Of a stretch of DNA of 64,000 nt, positions 9,845 to 18,666 are shown piece by piece. Position numbers and translations under genes: made by a program. Under the pieces are notes generated by a model. The model was not told the origin of the DNA and searched no databases. It saw only the letters and a list, made by a program, of their open reading frames with translations. Every line of letters begins with the position of its first letter. The first letter of the stretch is position 1. The stretch comes from Chloroflexota bacterium. Its GTDB lineage: Bacteria > Chloroflexota > Anaerolineae > Anaerolineales > UBA11579. Location of the stretch: positions 1-64,000 of the forward strand of contig VRUJ01000005.1 in assembly GCA_019456165.1 (NCBI GenBank), in the 5' to 3' direction.

Positions 9845-11257
9845 ATGGAATCCATGACAAAATATAAAGAGACCCCTACACCCGAAACTCTAAATTTCCT
9901 GAGCTCAGTTGTCGGTGAAGCGCATATATCAACCGCAAATGCAGACCTGGAGCAGCACGCCAAGGATCAATCCTTCCATGAGGCCCATACTCCAGGGGTC
10001 GTCGTTTGGCCTGATTCGGTTGAAGAGATCAAAACCATCCTTAAGTATGCCAACCAACAGCGCATCCCTGTCACTCCCTGGGGGGCAGGCACTAGCCTGG
10101 AGGGAAATCCTATTCCTCTTTATGGCGGTATCGTACTGGATACCATGCGCATGGACAAGATCCTGGAAGTACGCCCAGCGGATTTCCAGGTGGATGTTCA
10201 GTCTGGGTTGAAATATAAAGACATGAACGCCGAATTGGGCCGGCAGGGTTTATTTTTCGCCCCAGACCCTGGCGCTAACGCCAGCATTGGGGGTATGTTA
10301 GCCAATAACGCCGCAGGTACACGCACCTTGCGCTACGGAACCACTAAGGATAACGTTTTGCGGTTGGAGGTCGTCCTGGCATCCGGGGAGATTATCCGCA
10401 CCGGGACACGTGCAGCCAAAACATCTTCGGGTTATGACCTGGTCCATTTATTCATCGGTTCGGAGGGGACTTTAGGAGTAATAACACAAGCCACCCTGCA
10501 ACTAGCGCCCTTGCCAGACAAATTTAGCGCTGCGGTCGCCTCCTTCCCAACTCCAGAAAACGCAACCCAAGCTGTTTCGGGAATCATGGGAAGCGGCATC
10601 ACTCCGGCCGCACTGGAGTTCCTGGACCTGGCAACTGTAAGCGCGCTGAACGCCTCCGGTGAGCTTGAAGCCCCTGAGCAGCCCCTCCTGTTGATAGAAT
10701 TCCACAGCGCGACAGATGCCGGTTTGGCAGAAGAGCTGTCAATTGTTGAGCAGATCTGCACCCAAGAAGGATGCTCTCAATTTGAAGGCGGCCTGGGCCG
10801 TAAAGAACGAGACCGTTTATGGAGCGCCCGCCACCAAACCTACGAAATCCTGGTACGCAGCAACCCTGGAAGCGCCTTTGTGATCATGGATGTAGCTGTA
10901 CCAATCTCCACATACCCCCGTTTGGTAGCGCTGGCTAAAGAGGAATTAGCTGCTCGCGGGCTGCACGGCTATTTGGTTGGGCATGCAGGTGACGGCAACT
11001 TACATCCCTTAATACCCTACACCCCCGGAGATGCAGACAGCTACGCGCTAGCTTTCGCCGCCGACCAGGCCATTGTAGAGGCAGCCATCTCCATGGGCGG
11101 CACAGCCACCGGAGAACACGGAGTAGGGATCGGGAAAAGCCCATTCATGTCACTGGAACATGGCAGCAGCCTGGAAGTAATGCGTGCCATTAAAGCAACC
11201 CTTGACCCCCACGGTATCCTCAACCCGGGCAAGATCTTCGGGGTGGGTGAAGGCTGA
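9845..11257 (+). CDS. FAD-binding oxidase, GlcD / D-lactate dehydrogenase family
   Basis: 470 residues. Oxidises a 2-hydroxy acid such as D-lactate or glycolate to the keto acid with FAD. The PCMH-type FAD domain shows VTPWGAGTSLEGNPIPLYGG and the glycine-rich DPGANASIGGMLANNAAGT; the C-terminal cap shows GHAGDGNLHP, with likely metal/substrate histidines, and GEHGVGIGK. The start could also be the ATG at 9854. It stands alone: no GlcE/GlcF partners are adjacent, so it resembles single-subunit D-lactate dehydrogenases of this family. Confidence 0.88.
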   Translation: MESMTKYKETPTPETLNFLSSVVGEAHISTANADLEQHAKDQSFHEAHTPGVVVWPDSVEEIKTILKYANQQRIPVTPWGAGTSLEGNPIPLYGGIVLDTMRMDKILEVRPADFQVDVQSGLKYKDMNAELGRQGLFFAPDPGANASIGGMLANNAAGTRTLRYGTTKDNVLRLEVVLASGEIIRTGTRAAKTSSGYDLVHLFIGSEGTLGVITQATLQLAPLPDKFSAAVASFPTPENATQAVSGIMGSGITPAALEFLDLATVSALNASGELEAPEQPLLLIEFHSATDAGLAEELSIVEQICTQEGCSQFEGGLGRKERDRLWSARHQTYEILVRSNPGSAFVIMDVAVPISTYPRLVALAKEELAARGLHGYLVGHAGDGNLHPLIPYTPGDADSYALAFAADQAIVEAAISMGGTATGEHGVGIGKSPFMSLEHGSSLEVMRAIKATLDPHGILNPGKIFGVGEG

Positions 11258-11316
11258 ACTTCCTTCGACCGCACTCAGACCCGTCCTGAATGAAATCGAA
11301 GGAGTGACCTTAGATT

Positions 11317-11438
11317 TGTCATTCCGAACCCCCGGAGGGTGTGAGGAATCCCTGAGAGCGATGATTTTTCTAAATCCGAAACTTTCCCAAGACAACAATT
11401 TAGGGATTCCTCGCTCCTTCTAGTCGCTCGGAATGGCA
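11317..11438. repeat. Long imperfect inverted repeat (MITE/REP-like)
   Basis: Arms at 11317-11353 and 11402-11438 are each 37 nt and complementary at most positions, with near-perfect ends (CATTCCGA and GAGGAATCCCT cores). They enclose about 48 nt. The transcript would fold into one long hairpin. No coding potential inside. It fills the 300-bp gap between the oxidase and the next gene. Confidence 0.7.
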
Positions 11439-11561
11439 TAAAATTCATTTCCCAAAGATATTCTCTTAGCCATTTATCACAGTTACTTTGAGCGCAGAGA
11501 TGAGTCTTTCGATTAATAGACTAGTTAATCAACAAAGGCAGGCACTTAATTCAGGCTCTAA

Positions 11562-12008
11562 TTACTCATTCCCGACAGCCAGGATAATATTTGTTCGGCC
11601 GTCAAGCTCTATCACATATACACCATAGCGTACATCGCCTTCGGGATAGACATCCGCGCCTGACTCGCGGTGGGAAGGTTCCCCAAATCCTGCATCTGCC
11701 AGAGCTTCCAGATACCAGGCGCGCACTTCGTCGGGGCTGTCAACCGTAATGTAGCGTTTCCACTGCGCCTCATCCGAGCCAATCACCCGGTGCATATCAT
11801 AGGGGATAGAAACCCCGGAACTGTCGGTGGATTGCTCCGCGCCCGGGTACAAGGGAACACCAGGAATATCTCCGGATGTAAAAGACACTCCTCCCAGCGG
11901 GACACCACCGGTGAAGATCGTGCCTCCGGCGCTTAAAATAATCAGACCAACCAATAACACCAGCAAAACGCCAATGCTGATCAATGCCTATTTCAGCCAT
12001 TTTTTCAT
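11562..12008 (-). pseudogene. Membrane-anchored small protein interrupted by an in-frame amber codon
   Basis: From the ATG at 12008, preceded by GGAGTAAATCTG, the frame reads MKKWLK, then TAG (11990-11988), then continues in the same frame as A-LISIGVLLVLLVGLIILSAG and about 130 more residues to 11562. The joined product would have a normal basic-plus-hydrophobic N-terminus and an exported domain with no family that I recognise. Without readthrough only a start at TTG 11984 is available, which lacks a ribosome binding site. So this is a recent nonsense pseudogene, a sequencing error, or a TTG-started gene. Function unknown. Confidence 0.6.
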
Positions 12009-12113
12009 CAGATTTACTCCTTTCTTCTAAGCTAGTTGGAAGTAAAAGAACCTTTTGATATAATGTAATGCATAAATCATTTTAGAATTTATAAAATTTG
12101 AGGAGAATTTGTA

Positions 12114-12293
12114 ATGACAAATGAACAAGGTGCACAATTATACACAGCCGGAAAGCTTGCAGTCGAGTTAGGAATTTCTCAGGGCAAGGTGAAGAAACTC
12201 ATCGAAGCTCAGAATATCCAACCTGATGAGATAAAGCGCAATTGTAAATATTATGGAGTAAAGACCCTCGAAAAACTAAGAACTCAGGTGTAA
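12114..12293 (+). CDS. Small helix-turn-helix protein (MerR/excisionase-like), 59 residues
   Basis: Short gene with GAGGAGA 7 nt before the ATG. The product begins MTNEQGAQLYTAGKLAVELG and continues with GISQGKVKKLIEAQNI, IKRNCKYYG and KTLEKLRTQV. The segment 'YTAGKLAxELGISQGKVKKLIE' (residues about 10-31) fits a helix-turn-helix of the winged MerR/excisionase class, followed by 'YYGVKTLEKL', which suits the wing. No dimerisation or ligand domain. Could be a small transcriptional regulator or nucleoid-type protein. No mobile element is adjacent. Confidence 0.7.
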   Translation: MTNEQGAQLYTAGKLAVELGISQGKVKKLIEAQNIQPDEIKRNCKYYGVKTLEKLRTQV

Positions 12294-12375
12294 GCGCGGG
12301 AGAATAAAGAGGTTAACTCGTAAGTGGTTTATTTCGCGAAGACAGAATGAGACGAGGAACACAATTGATGCCTGC

Positions 12376-13041
12376 TTAGTTTTTAGCAGCAGTTTTCAGC
12401 GCGGCTTGAATATCATTAGATAGCATCAAAGTCGCAAACCCATGCGCAAGGTTGCGTAAGCTCCCCATGTGGAAATCTTGGTTATATGTGGCATTTCCGT
12501 CGACCAGGAAAAACACTTCAAAGCCGCGCGAGAATGCAGCTCGAGCTGTGGTTTCACAACAAAGGTGAGTTTGCACCCCGCTTACTACCACCTGTTTCAC
12601 ACTCTTTTCAAGTAAGATTGCCTCCAAAGATGTCTCGTAGAAAGCATCATACTGGGTCTTCTGGACAATAATCCCTTCGCTTATATCCATTTCAGGAACA
12701 ATTTCGCTGGTTGAGTTTTCACTCAATATCAAATCGTCCCACCACACACCCATCATACCGGCATCCTGTGCTGTATTCAAATGTTGTGTAAATATTACCG
12801 GCAGTTTTTTTTCGTAGTATGCTCGCACTAATTCGTTAATTAATGGCACGATTGCTTCTGCGCTGGGTACATAAGCATGCGCTTCTGGAGCTAGAAAGTA
12901 GCTCTGCATATCAATAACCAACAAGGCAGAATTATTTGGTTCTAACCGCTGAGAGCGTATCAGGGATTCTTGCTTTAGCTGCCGGATCATCTCCCGCGCT
13001 TGGTTTTCTATTTGCTCGGTTGTGAAATATTTTTCTTTCAT
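12376..13041 (-). CDS. Isochorismatase-family cysteine hydrolase
   Basis: 221 residues. Catalytic triad is visible: Asp44 (LLVIDMQSYF), Lys128 (IIVQKTQYDAF) and Cys161 (GVQTHLCCETTARAAFSRGF). The family includes nicotinamidases, N-carbamoylsarcosine amidases and isochorismatases; the substrate is not evident. An N-terminal extension of about 35 charged residues precedes the core. The ribosome binding site is weak. Next to it, at 13182-13201, is a hairpin. Confidence 0.85.
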   Translation of the reverse strand: MKEKYFTTEQIENQAREMIRQLKQESLIRSQRLEPNNSALLVIDMQSYFLAPEAHAYVPSAEAIVPLINELVRAYYEKKLPVIFTQHLNTAQDAGMMGVWWDDLILSENSTSEIVPEMDISEGIIVQKTQYDAFYETSLEAILLEKSVKQVVVSGVQTHLCCETTARAAFSRGFEVFFLVDGNATYNQDFHMGSLRNLAHGFATLMLSNDIQAALKTAAKN

Positions 13042-13181
13042 GATATTTTCTATTCAACCAATTGATTACGATGAGCTATCCAACTAAATCAGAGAACGAA
13101 TATTATAAACGCTAATCGTAACTAACACTTGTCTAATTAGATTTTGAGAGTGGTGATTTAAGTGGGTTTTTCACACTTGGA

Positions 13182-13201
13182 CAATGGGCTTTAGCCCATT
13201 G
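13182..13201. repeat. Perfect 9-bp hairpin
   Basis: CAATGGGCT (13182-13190) and AGCCCATTG (13193-13201) pair perfectly around two T residues. No T-tract on either side, so it is a REP-like palindrome rather than a clear terminator. It lies between the isochorismatase start and the dehydratase operon. Confidence 0.45.
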
Positions 13202-13339
13202 ACAACCACAAGATTCACCGCTCGTTAGATTTCTCTTAATCTCCCTTATTTTAATTTGTTGGTAGAATATACCCTATGTTGGGAGATCCCTTGTGGATGC
13301 CCAAACGTTTAGAATTTTTAATAAAGGAGCATACCGCGA

Positions 13340-14431
13340 GTGGAATTAACCTCAGCAATCCCAGGCAGACTCGAAACCATCAATACTTTCAAAGATGATG
13401 GCGGCTCTGTGGCCGCTGTATTCCCCATCCATTACCCGCGGGCCTTACTGCGCGCCTTTGATATTCTTCCCGTCGAGGTTTGGGGGCCACCCGGCGTAGA
13501 TCCCAGCCAGGGAGCATCCCAGCTGCAGCCGTATATCTGTTCGCTGGTGCACAACATGCTCGCATTCCTAAAAACCGGAGGGTTGAAAATCACAGATTAT
13601 CTTATTGTGCCGCACACCTGCGACTCGCTCCAAGGCTTTGGCAGCATCCTGATAGATTTTGTTTCGCCCAGGCAGCCGGTCATTCCCATATATATCCCTC
13701 GCGGCAGGCGCGACAGCGACGTGGATTTCTTTGCCGCTGAATTCGCCGCGATATACACACGGCTGCAAGAAATCACCAGCCGCTCACCATCTGACGAAGA
13801 AATAATGGGCTGCATCCTGCGTGAGGAGCAAGCTGACATGCTGCTCGCCAAACTCCACAAACAACGCGATGGGCTGCCCTTCAGCGATCTGCAATACTAC
13901 CGTTTCATCCGCACTCGTGAATACCTGCCCGCAGAAAACTTTAGCCAACTGGCCCAGGAAACTCTCTCCCAGGCTGGCGAATCGCAGCGTAATAGCGGCA
14001 TCCCCATCATCCTATCAGGCATTGTACCGGAGCCGATGAGCTTATTTGAAACTATCACAGATCTTGGAGGCATGGTTGTGGCAGATGATCTGGCTGGTTG
14101 TGGCCGCCGGCTTTACCCGACTGGTAAAAGTGAAGAACCTTTCCAGCGCATGGCAGAAAGCATCATCCATGCCCCCCCGGACCCCACGCGGGGCAACTCC
14201 TTGCAAGAACGCCTTGATCACCTTCTTAATCTGCAAAATATTTCGGGCGCAAAAGGGGTTGTGTTCTATAACATTAAATTTTGCGAACCGGAACTCTTTG
14301 ATCTGCCTATTCTGCGAAAAGGGCTTCGGGAGGCAGGTGTACCTTCAATCCCTATCGAAGTGGATGTCAACGACCCGTTTTCACAACAAACCATCACCCG
14401 CCTTGAAGCTTTCTTGGAGACGATAGAATGA
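13340..14431 (+). CDS. 2-hydroxyacyl-CoA dehydratase family subunit (HgdB-like)
   Basis: 363 residues, starting at GTG with AAAGGAG upstream. The family (2-hydroxyglutaryl-CoA, lactoyl-CoA and phenyllactyl-CoA dehydratases, benzoyl-CoA reductases) holds [4Fe-4S] clusters bound by cysteines. Candidate ligands here are the Cys in YICSLVHNML, in VPHTCDSLQGFG and in LAGCGRRLY. C-terminal VVFYNIKFCEPELFDLP and IPIEVDVND are family blocks. It overlaps the next subunit by 4 nt (ATGA), so the two are made together. Removes water from a 2-hydroxyacyl-CoA by a ketyl radical; the substrate is not readable from sequence. Confidence 0.88.
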   Translation: MELTSAIPGRLETINTFKDDGGSVAAVFPIHYPRALLRAFDILPVEVWGPPGVDPSQGASQLQPYICSLVHNMLAFLKTGGLKITDYLIVPHTCDSLQGFGSILIDFVSPRQPVIPIYIPRGRRDSDVDFFAAEFAAIYTRLQEITSRSPSDEEIMGCILREEQADMLLAKLHKQRDGLPFSDLQYYRFIRTREYLPAENFSQLAQETLSQAGESQRNSGIPIILSGIVPEPMSLFETITDLGGMVVADDLAGCGRRLYPTGKSEEPFQRMAESIIHAPPDPTRGNSLQERLDHLLNLQNISGAKGVVFYNIKFCEPELFDLPILRKGLREAGVPSIPIEVDVNDPFSQQTITRLEAFLETIE

Positions 14432-15753
14432 AGACAATCAAAAAGATGCGCTACAACTGGGAAGCAAGCGTGCTCGGTTTGATGTTCCAGTTGAACCAGA
14501 AACAGAAAGCCAAACGCCGGGTCAAAAGTGGGAGAAACTGGAAAAGCGAATATCTGACTCCGCCGCTCGACATCGCAAACAAGTCCAAGATGCTTGTGGC
14601 GCGGCATATCCTGAGAGGCAGGCATGCAAACGAGCGCGGTAAAGTAGCTTGGGTGACCTCCGGCGCGCCAGCCGAATTTTTAAAAGCCTTAGGCTTCTAC
14701 ATTTTGTATCCCGAAAACCATGCCGCTATCTGTGGGACGGCACGCGTCGCGGAGGAAATTTCCAGCGAGGCAGAAAACGCAGGTTATTCCCGTGATCTGT
14801 GCTCTTATGCGCGTACCGATATCGGCAGCGTGCTCTCCGGAAAAACGCCAATAAAAACCATTCCAAAACCAGATATCCTCTTGGTCTGCACCAACATCTG
14901 CCAAACCGTATTACACTGGTACCGCGTTTTGGCCCACCATTTTGACGTTCCCCTAATCCTGATTGACGCGCCTTTCATATATACTGAGGCTAGTGACCAC
15001 TCCATCGAATTCATCAAACGCCAAATTGAAGAAGCCATCCCGCTGGCCGAGAAGATCGCAGGTAAAAGCCTAGACCCGCAAAAATTCGCAGAAGTGATAA
15101 ATCTCAGCCGGGACGCTTCTATGTTATGGATGCAGATATTAGATCGCTGCCAACACCGCCCTGCACCGATCTCCGCTTTCGACCAATTCATCCAAATGGC
15201 GCCTATCGTAGAGATGCGCGGCGAGGTAGAAACCGTGGATTTCTACGCCGAAATGCTTCATGAGATTGATCAACGTATCGCACAGGGAGTCGGAGCAGTG
15301 AAGAACGAGAAGAAACGCCTGCTCTGGGATAACCTGCCTATCTGGTATCGTCTGCGCTACCTGGCCGAATTTCTTGGACAACACGGCATTGTGATCGCAA
15401 CCTCCACTTACACCAACGCCTGGGGAGAACTGGCTGACCTTTATGATCCTGAAAAGCCCTTAGAATCTGCCGCCCGGACCTACATATATCCAATGCTCAA
15501 CCGCGGCGCGGGTGATAAATTGGCTAAAATGAAGCGCATGATCGAGGACTTCCACTTGGACGGTGTTATCCTGCATTCGGATCGCTCCTGCAAGCCTTAT
15601 TCTATTGGCCAGATGGACCAGCGAGATAGGATAATCAAAGACCTTGAAATCCCTGCTCTATTATTAGAAGCAGACCATAATGATCCACGCTCGTATTCAG
15701 AAGAACAAACTACCAACCGCTTAGAATCCTTTGTGGAAGGATTAGGGTTTTAG
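14428..15753 (+). CDS. 2-hydroxyacyl-CoA dehydratase family subunit (HgdA-like)
   Basis: 441 residues, second subunit of the dehydratase. Candidate cluster ligands are in LVCTNICQTVLHWYRVLA and SDRSCKPYSIGQMD; ILHSDRSCKPYS aligns with the conserved C-terminal family block. The N-terminal 60 residues are basic and extra compared with the partner subunit. Start overlaps the preceding stop by 4 nt. The activator follows after 2 nt. The complex would be oxygen-sensitive and fermentative in its usual setting. Confidence 0.88.
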   Translation: MKTIKKMRYNWEASVLGLMFQLNQKQKAKRRVKSGRNWKSEYLTPPLDIANKSKMLVARHILRGRHANERGKVAWVTSGAPAEFLKALGFYILYPENHAAICGTARVAEEISSEAENAGYSRDLCSYARTDIGSVLSGKTPIKTIPKPDILLVCTNICQTVLHWYRVLAHHFDVPLILIDAPFIYTEASDHSIEFIKRQIEEAIPLAEKIAGKSLDPQKFAEVINLSRDASMLWMQILDRCQHRPAPISAFDQFIQMAPIVEMRGEVETVDFYAEMLHEIDQRIAQGVGAVKNEKKRLLWDNLPIWYRLRYLAEFLGQHGIVIATSTYTNAWGELADLYDPEKPLESAARTYIYPMLNRGAGDKLAKMKRMIEDFHLDGVILHSDRSCKPYSIGQMDQRDRIIKDLEIPALLLEADHNDPRSYSEEQTTNRLESFVEGLGF

Positions 15754-15755
15754 AT

Positions 15756-16538
15756 ATGCCTGCGATTCAATCCCTGGGGATCGATGTGGGATCCACGACC
15801 GTAAAGATCGTGGGCCTGGATGCAGCGGGAGAAATGGTTTGGCATATGCTCGAACAAGCTGAACCGCGTGTAGAACATCAAATAGAACGATTCCTAGAAC
15901 TGGCCAAAGGGGAGACCTTAAGCCTCAATGGAATTCCCCTGGTGTCCACAGGTTATGGCCGCAAACTTGTTAAGCAAGCAAACCGCCAGGTCACCGAAAT
16001 AACCTGCCATGCACGCGGGATTTTCCGAGAGTTTCCGCATTCCGGCACACTGGTCGATATCGGCGGGCAAGACAGCAAAGTTATCGGCATAAGCTCCGCG
16101 GGCAAGGTTGTGGACTTTATGATGAACGATAAATGCGCCGCGGGGACGGGTAGGTTCCTCGAAAACACTTCCAGCCGTTTAGGTGTACCCCTTGAGCGCA
16201 TGGGAGAGGAGGCCCTCTCCGTCTCAGAAGAGCACCCGATTTCCAGCACTTGCACGGTATTCGCCGAATCCGAGATCATTTCACTGCTGGCAAACGGGAC
16301 TTCTGTAGCGGTCATCCTGCGAGGGCTGCATCGCTCGTTGGTCAAGCGCATCGTCGCTATGATTCGCACCGTGGGCATCGTTTCCCCCCTCATGTTCTCG
16401 GGCGGTGTTGTAAAAAACCCGGCTATCACCCAACTTTTAGAGGAGGAAACCGGTGAAGAGGTCGTTATGCCCCAGCGCCCGCAGCTTATGGGCGCTTACG
16501 GCGCGGCATTGATCGCGCTAGAGTTGGCGGGGGATTGA
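15756..16538 (+). CDS. Activator of 2-hydroxyacyl-CoA dehydratase (HgdC/BadF-type ATPase)
   Basis: 260 residues, the standard length for the homodimeric activator. The ASKHA ATP-binding fold is shown by GIDVGSTTVKIVGLD at the N-terminus, VDIGGQDSK and FSGGVVKN. Two cysteines that would hold the shared [4Fe-4S] cluster of the dimer are in DKCAAGTGRFLE and SSTCTVFAESE. It injects a high-energy electron into the dehydratase with ATP hydrolysis. The three genes are spaced -4 and +2 nt, a tight operon. Confidence 0.93.
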   Translation: MPAIQSLGIDVGSTTVKIVGLDAAGEMVWHMLEQAEPRVEHQIERFLELAKGETLSLNGIPLVSTGYGRKLVKQANRQVTEITCHARGIFREFPHSGTLVDIGGQDSKVIGISSAGKVVDFMMNDKCAAGTGRFLENTSSRLGVPLERMGEEALSVSEEHPISSTCTVFAESEIISLLANGTSVAVILRGLHRSLVKRIVAMIRTVGIVSPLMFSGGVVKNPAITQLLEEETGEEVVMPQRPQLMGAYGAALIALELAGD

Positions 16539-16678
16539 CCATCATAACTAACAATCATCTGTTACTATCAATATGAAATATCGTAAACGGTTTTGTGGAG
16601 TGCCGAACTCAAAGTTAAAAAATGCTATCGGATCCTTGTTATTCTGAAGTAATAATGTGTTCATTATAGGATGGAATT

Positions 16679-16960
16679 ATGACAGAGAATGATGGAAAAG
16701 TATTTATTAGTTATAGACGAAAAGTTTCAGTATGGCAGGCATGGGTAATCTTTTTATTGCTAAGAGAAATTCATAATGAAGAAGTTTGGTTTGATCTTGT
16801 TACCCAGTTCTCCTTTGGCAAAATATTCGCAGAACAACCACCGCTAAATGGAGAGAATGGTCTAGTTTTATCTTCTGTGGAATTACCGTATTCCTCTTCA
16901 GTGTTTTTCTTTGGTTTGTTGGTAGCCATACCTGGCATGGCGCTTTGGTGTTTGGATTGA
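16679..16960 (+). pseudogene. Truncated TIR-domain protein, N-terminal fragment
   Basis: The first about 38 residues contain GKVFISYRRK, then a helix with LLLREIHNEEVWFD, which is how TIR (TIR_2-like) domains begin. A TIR domain needs about 130 residues; here the homology stops near residue 40 and the frame runs on into the shadow of a membrane-protein gene until TGA at 16958. The downstream gene is in another frame and lacks its own proper start, so a deletion appears to have joined a TIR gene to a transporter-like gene. The fragment is unlikely to have NADase or signalling activity. Confidence 0.6.
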
Positions 16961-17688
16961 TTATCGCAAGTTTGATATGGAGAGCTGGCGAACCAGGGTC
17001 TGGAGCCAGCTATATGAGCCAAGTGGGAACGCTAACTCTGATCTTTCTACTTACCGAGGTTGATTTGGCAATCCAATCCCCCTCTCATTACATTGGGGGA
17101 ATCTTTAGCGCAACATTTAATGGCGTGCTATCTGCATTGTTCGGACTTTATCTGCTCCGAAAAACTGACCAAAAATATCTTTCCTGGATAGGATTTGGAC
17201 AGGTGTATTTCGCCTATTGGTTCTCATTCATCCTCGGAGTTTCACCAATTTCAGCTTCATTGGTAAGTGTAGTAACGTTCGTCTGGCTATGCCAATATTC
17301 CCGATTGGGCCTTCACAAAAATGAATTACCCGCTCCATTGAGGTCCTGGGCTGGGTTTAGTATTATTTTTGCCATATTCCTCCTGTTGGGTTGGCAAGGC
17401 CATCAACCGATATCTCTCTTGTTATTTATCGAAGTGATTGTGGGAACTTTGCTTGGAATCGGAATTGCTTGGATAGGGTATAATTGGAAAAACCCAGCTT
17501 TTCAGAACCAGAGCCCATTTTGGTTGTTGGGGATGAGAATTGGGTTGTTTCTTTTCCCCGCATTGCTCATTTGGCCGCGTGAAATTTTACAGCAGCCGAT
17601 CTACCTCATAGTAGCCATTGGACTCTCAGTTTTAGTGCTTGGGATTTCCTATTTTGGGCGCTCAATAATTCTAGTGAATAGTAATTGA
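16945..17688 (+). pseudogene. Multi-pass membrane protein lacking its native start, antiporter-like
   Basis: The frame is open from 16795, and the transmembrane-type sequence already begins before the first usable start (TTG 16945): 'FIFCGITVFLFSVFLWFVG' at about 16865-16922. About seven to eight hydrophobic segments follow. 'GSGASYMSQVGTLTLIFLL' and the length suggest the N-terminal part of a cation/proton antiporter-type carrier, but I cannot name the family safely. It ends at 17688 with no second half. It is probably the remnant of a transporter truncated when the TIR fusion arose. A working protein from an alternative start cannot be excluded. Confidence 0.45.
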
Positions 17689-17784
17689 ATGATTTGGTCT
17701 ACACTGATAACTATAATCACGTTACTAATTGAAACCAGCCGTAGTGGTGATTTTAGTAGCGCATATTTGAAATGAAGGAGAAAA

Positions 17785-18666
17785 ATGTCAAATTTACTAC
17801 TAATAATATTAAATAACACCGACATGTTACCAGATTTATTGAAGGTCTGGAGAGAAATTGGTGTACCAGGGACCACCATTCTAAATAGTGCGGGTGGTTA
17901 CGCATCCAACCTTTGGTTTAACAGAGTTGGACTAGGAGCAATCAATAAACTTTTCGATGCTGGTGAGGTCCAAACCCGAACGCTGATAGCGGTTTTAGAT
18001 GATGATAAATTATTAGCGCAAGCGATTGTTGAAGCTGATCGCATTGTCGGTGGCTTTGATCGTCCTAATAGTGGCATAATGGTCGTGGTGCCGGTTTCCC
18101 AAACATTTGGTGTATTTAAAGCACCCCCCTCCACCCCAAAGGAGGTATCCCCACCAGCGCTTAGATCTAATTGGTCTGTTCTACGAGATACACCTGTAGA
18201 AACGGTAGATTCTCTGTTGAGCTTAGAGCCAACTATCGTTTCAGGCGATATGCTCTTGGATGACGTTGCTCAGGCTATGTTGGCACATCCTTGTGTGCAT
18301 GTTGCTTCAGTAGTTGCAGAAGATGGCCGATTGATTGGTTTATTAGATTTACAAACATTAGCTGACGATCTTTTTTTGCATATATTGCCAGAAGAATTCC
18401 TCAGTGAGACAACAACCTTTAAAAAGATGATGGCCTATGCCGATAAGACCCGCACCATCACAGCTCAAGATGCTATGGTGCCAGCGGCCTGGGTAAAACA
18501 CGGGGATACAGTTAAAGAAGCTTTCAAGCTAATGCACGAAAACAAATTACCTGGATTGCCTTTAGTCGATGACCTTTATCAGGTAGTTGGATATATTAAT
18601 TTAATGGAATTGTTAGCGCTGTGTACCCAGGCAAAAATTGATACTGACCTCAAGGATGGAAAATAA
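17785..18666 (+). CDS. PII-like domain fused to paired CBS domains
   Basis: 293 residues. Residues 1-112 look like a PII-like (GlnB-fold) module: LLLIILNNTDMLPDLLKVW, a T-loop-like variable stretch, then RTLIAVLDDDKLLAQAI and NSGIMVVVPVSQTFG. Residues about 150-290 are two CBS motifs (VSGDMLLDDVAQAMLAHP and AQDAMVPAAWVKHGDTVKEA). CBS pairs bind adenine nucleotides and PII-like proteins often bind nucleotides and act on transporters. GAAGGAG precedes the ATG. The stop overlaps the start of the permease gene by 1 nt, so this is probably a regulatory subunit of that permease. A shorter paralogue of the first domain lies at 20816. Confidence 0.75.
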   Translation: MSNLLLIILNNTDMLPDLLKVWREIGVPGTTILNSAGGYASNLWFNRVGLGAINKLFDAGEVQTRTLIAVLDDDKLLAQAIVEADRIVGGFDRPNSGIMVVVPVSQTFGVFKAPPSTPKEVSPPALRSNWSVLRDTPVETVDSLLSLEPTIVSGDMLLDDVAQAMLAHPCVHVASVVAEDGRLIGLLDLQTLADDLFLHILPEEFLSETTTFKKMMAYADKTRTITAQDAMVPAAWVKHGDTVKEAFKLMHENKLPGLPLVDDLYQVVGYINLMELLALCTQAKIDTDLKDGK

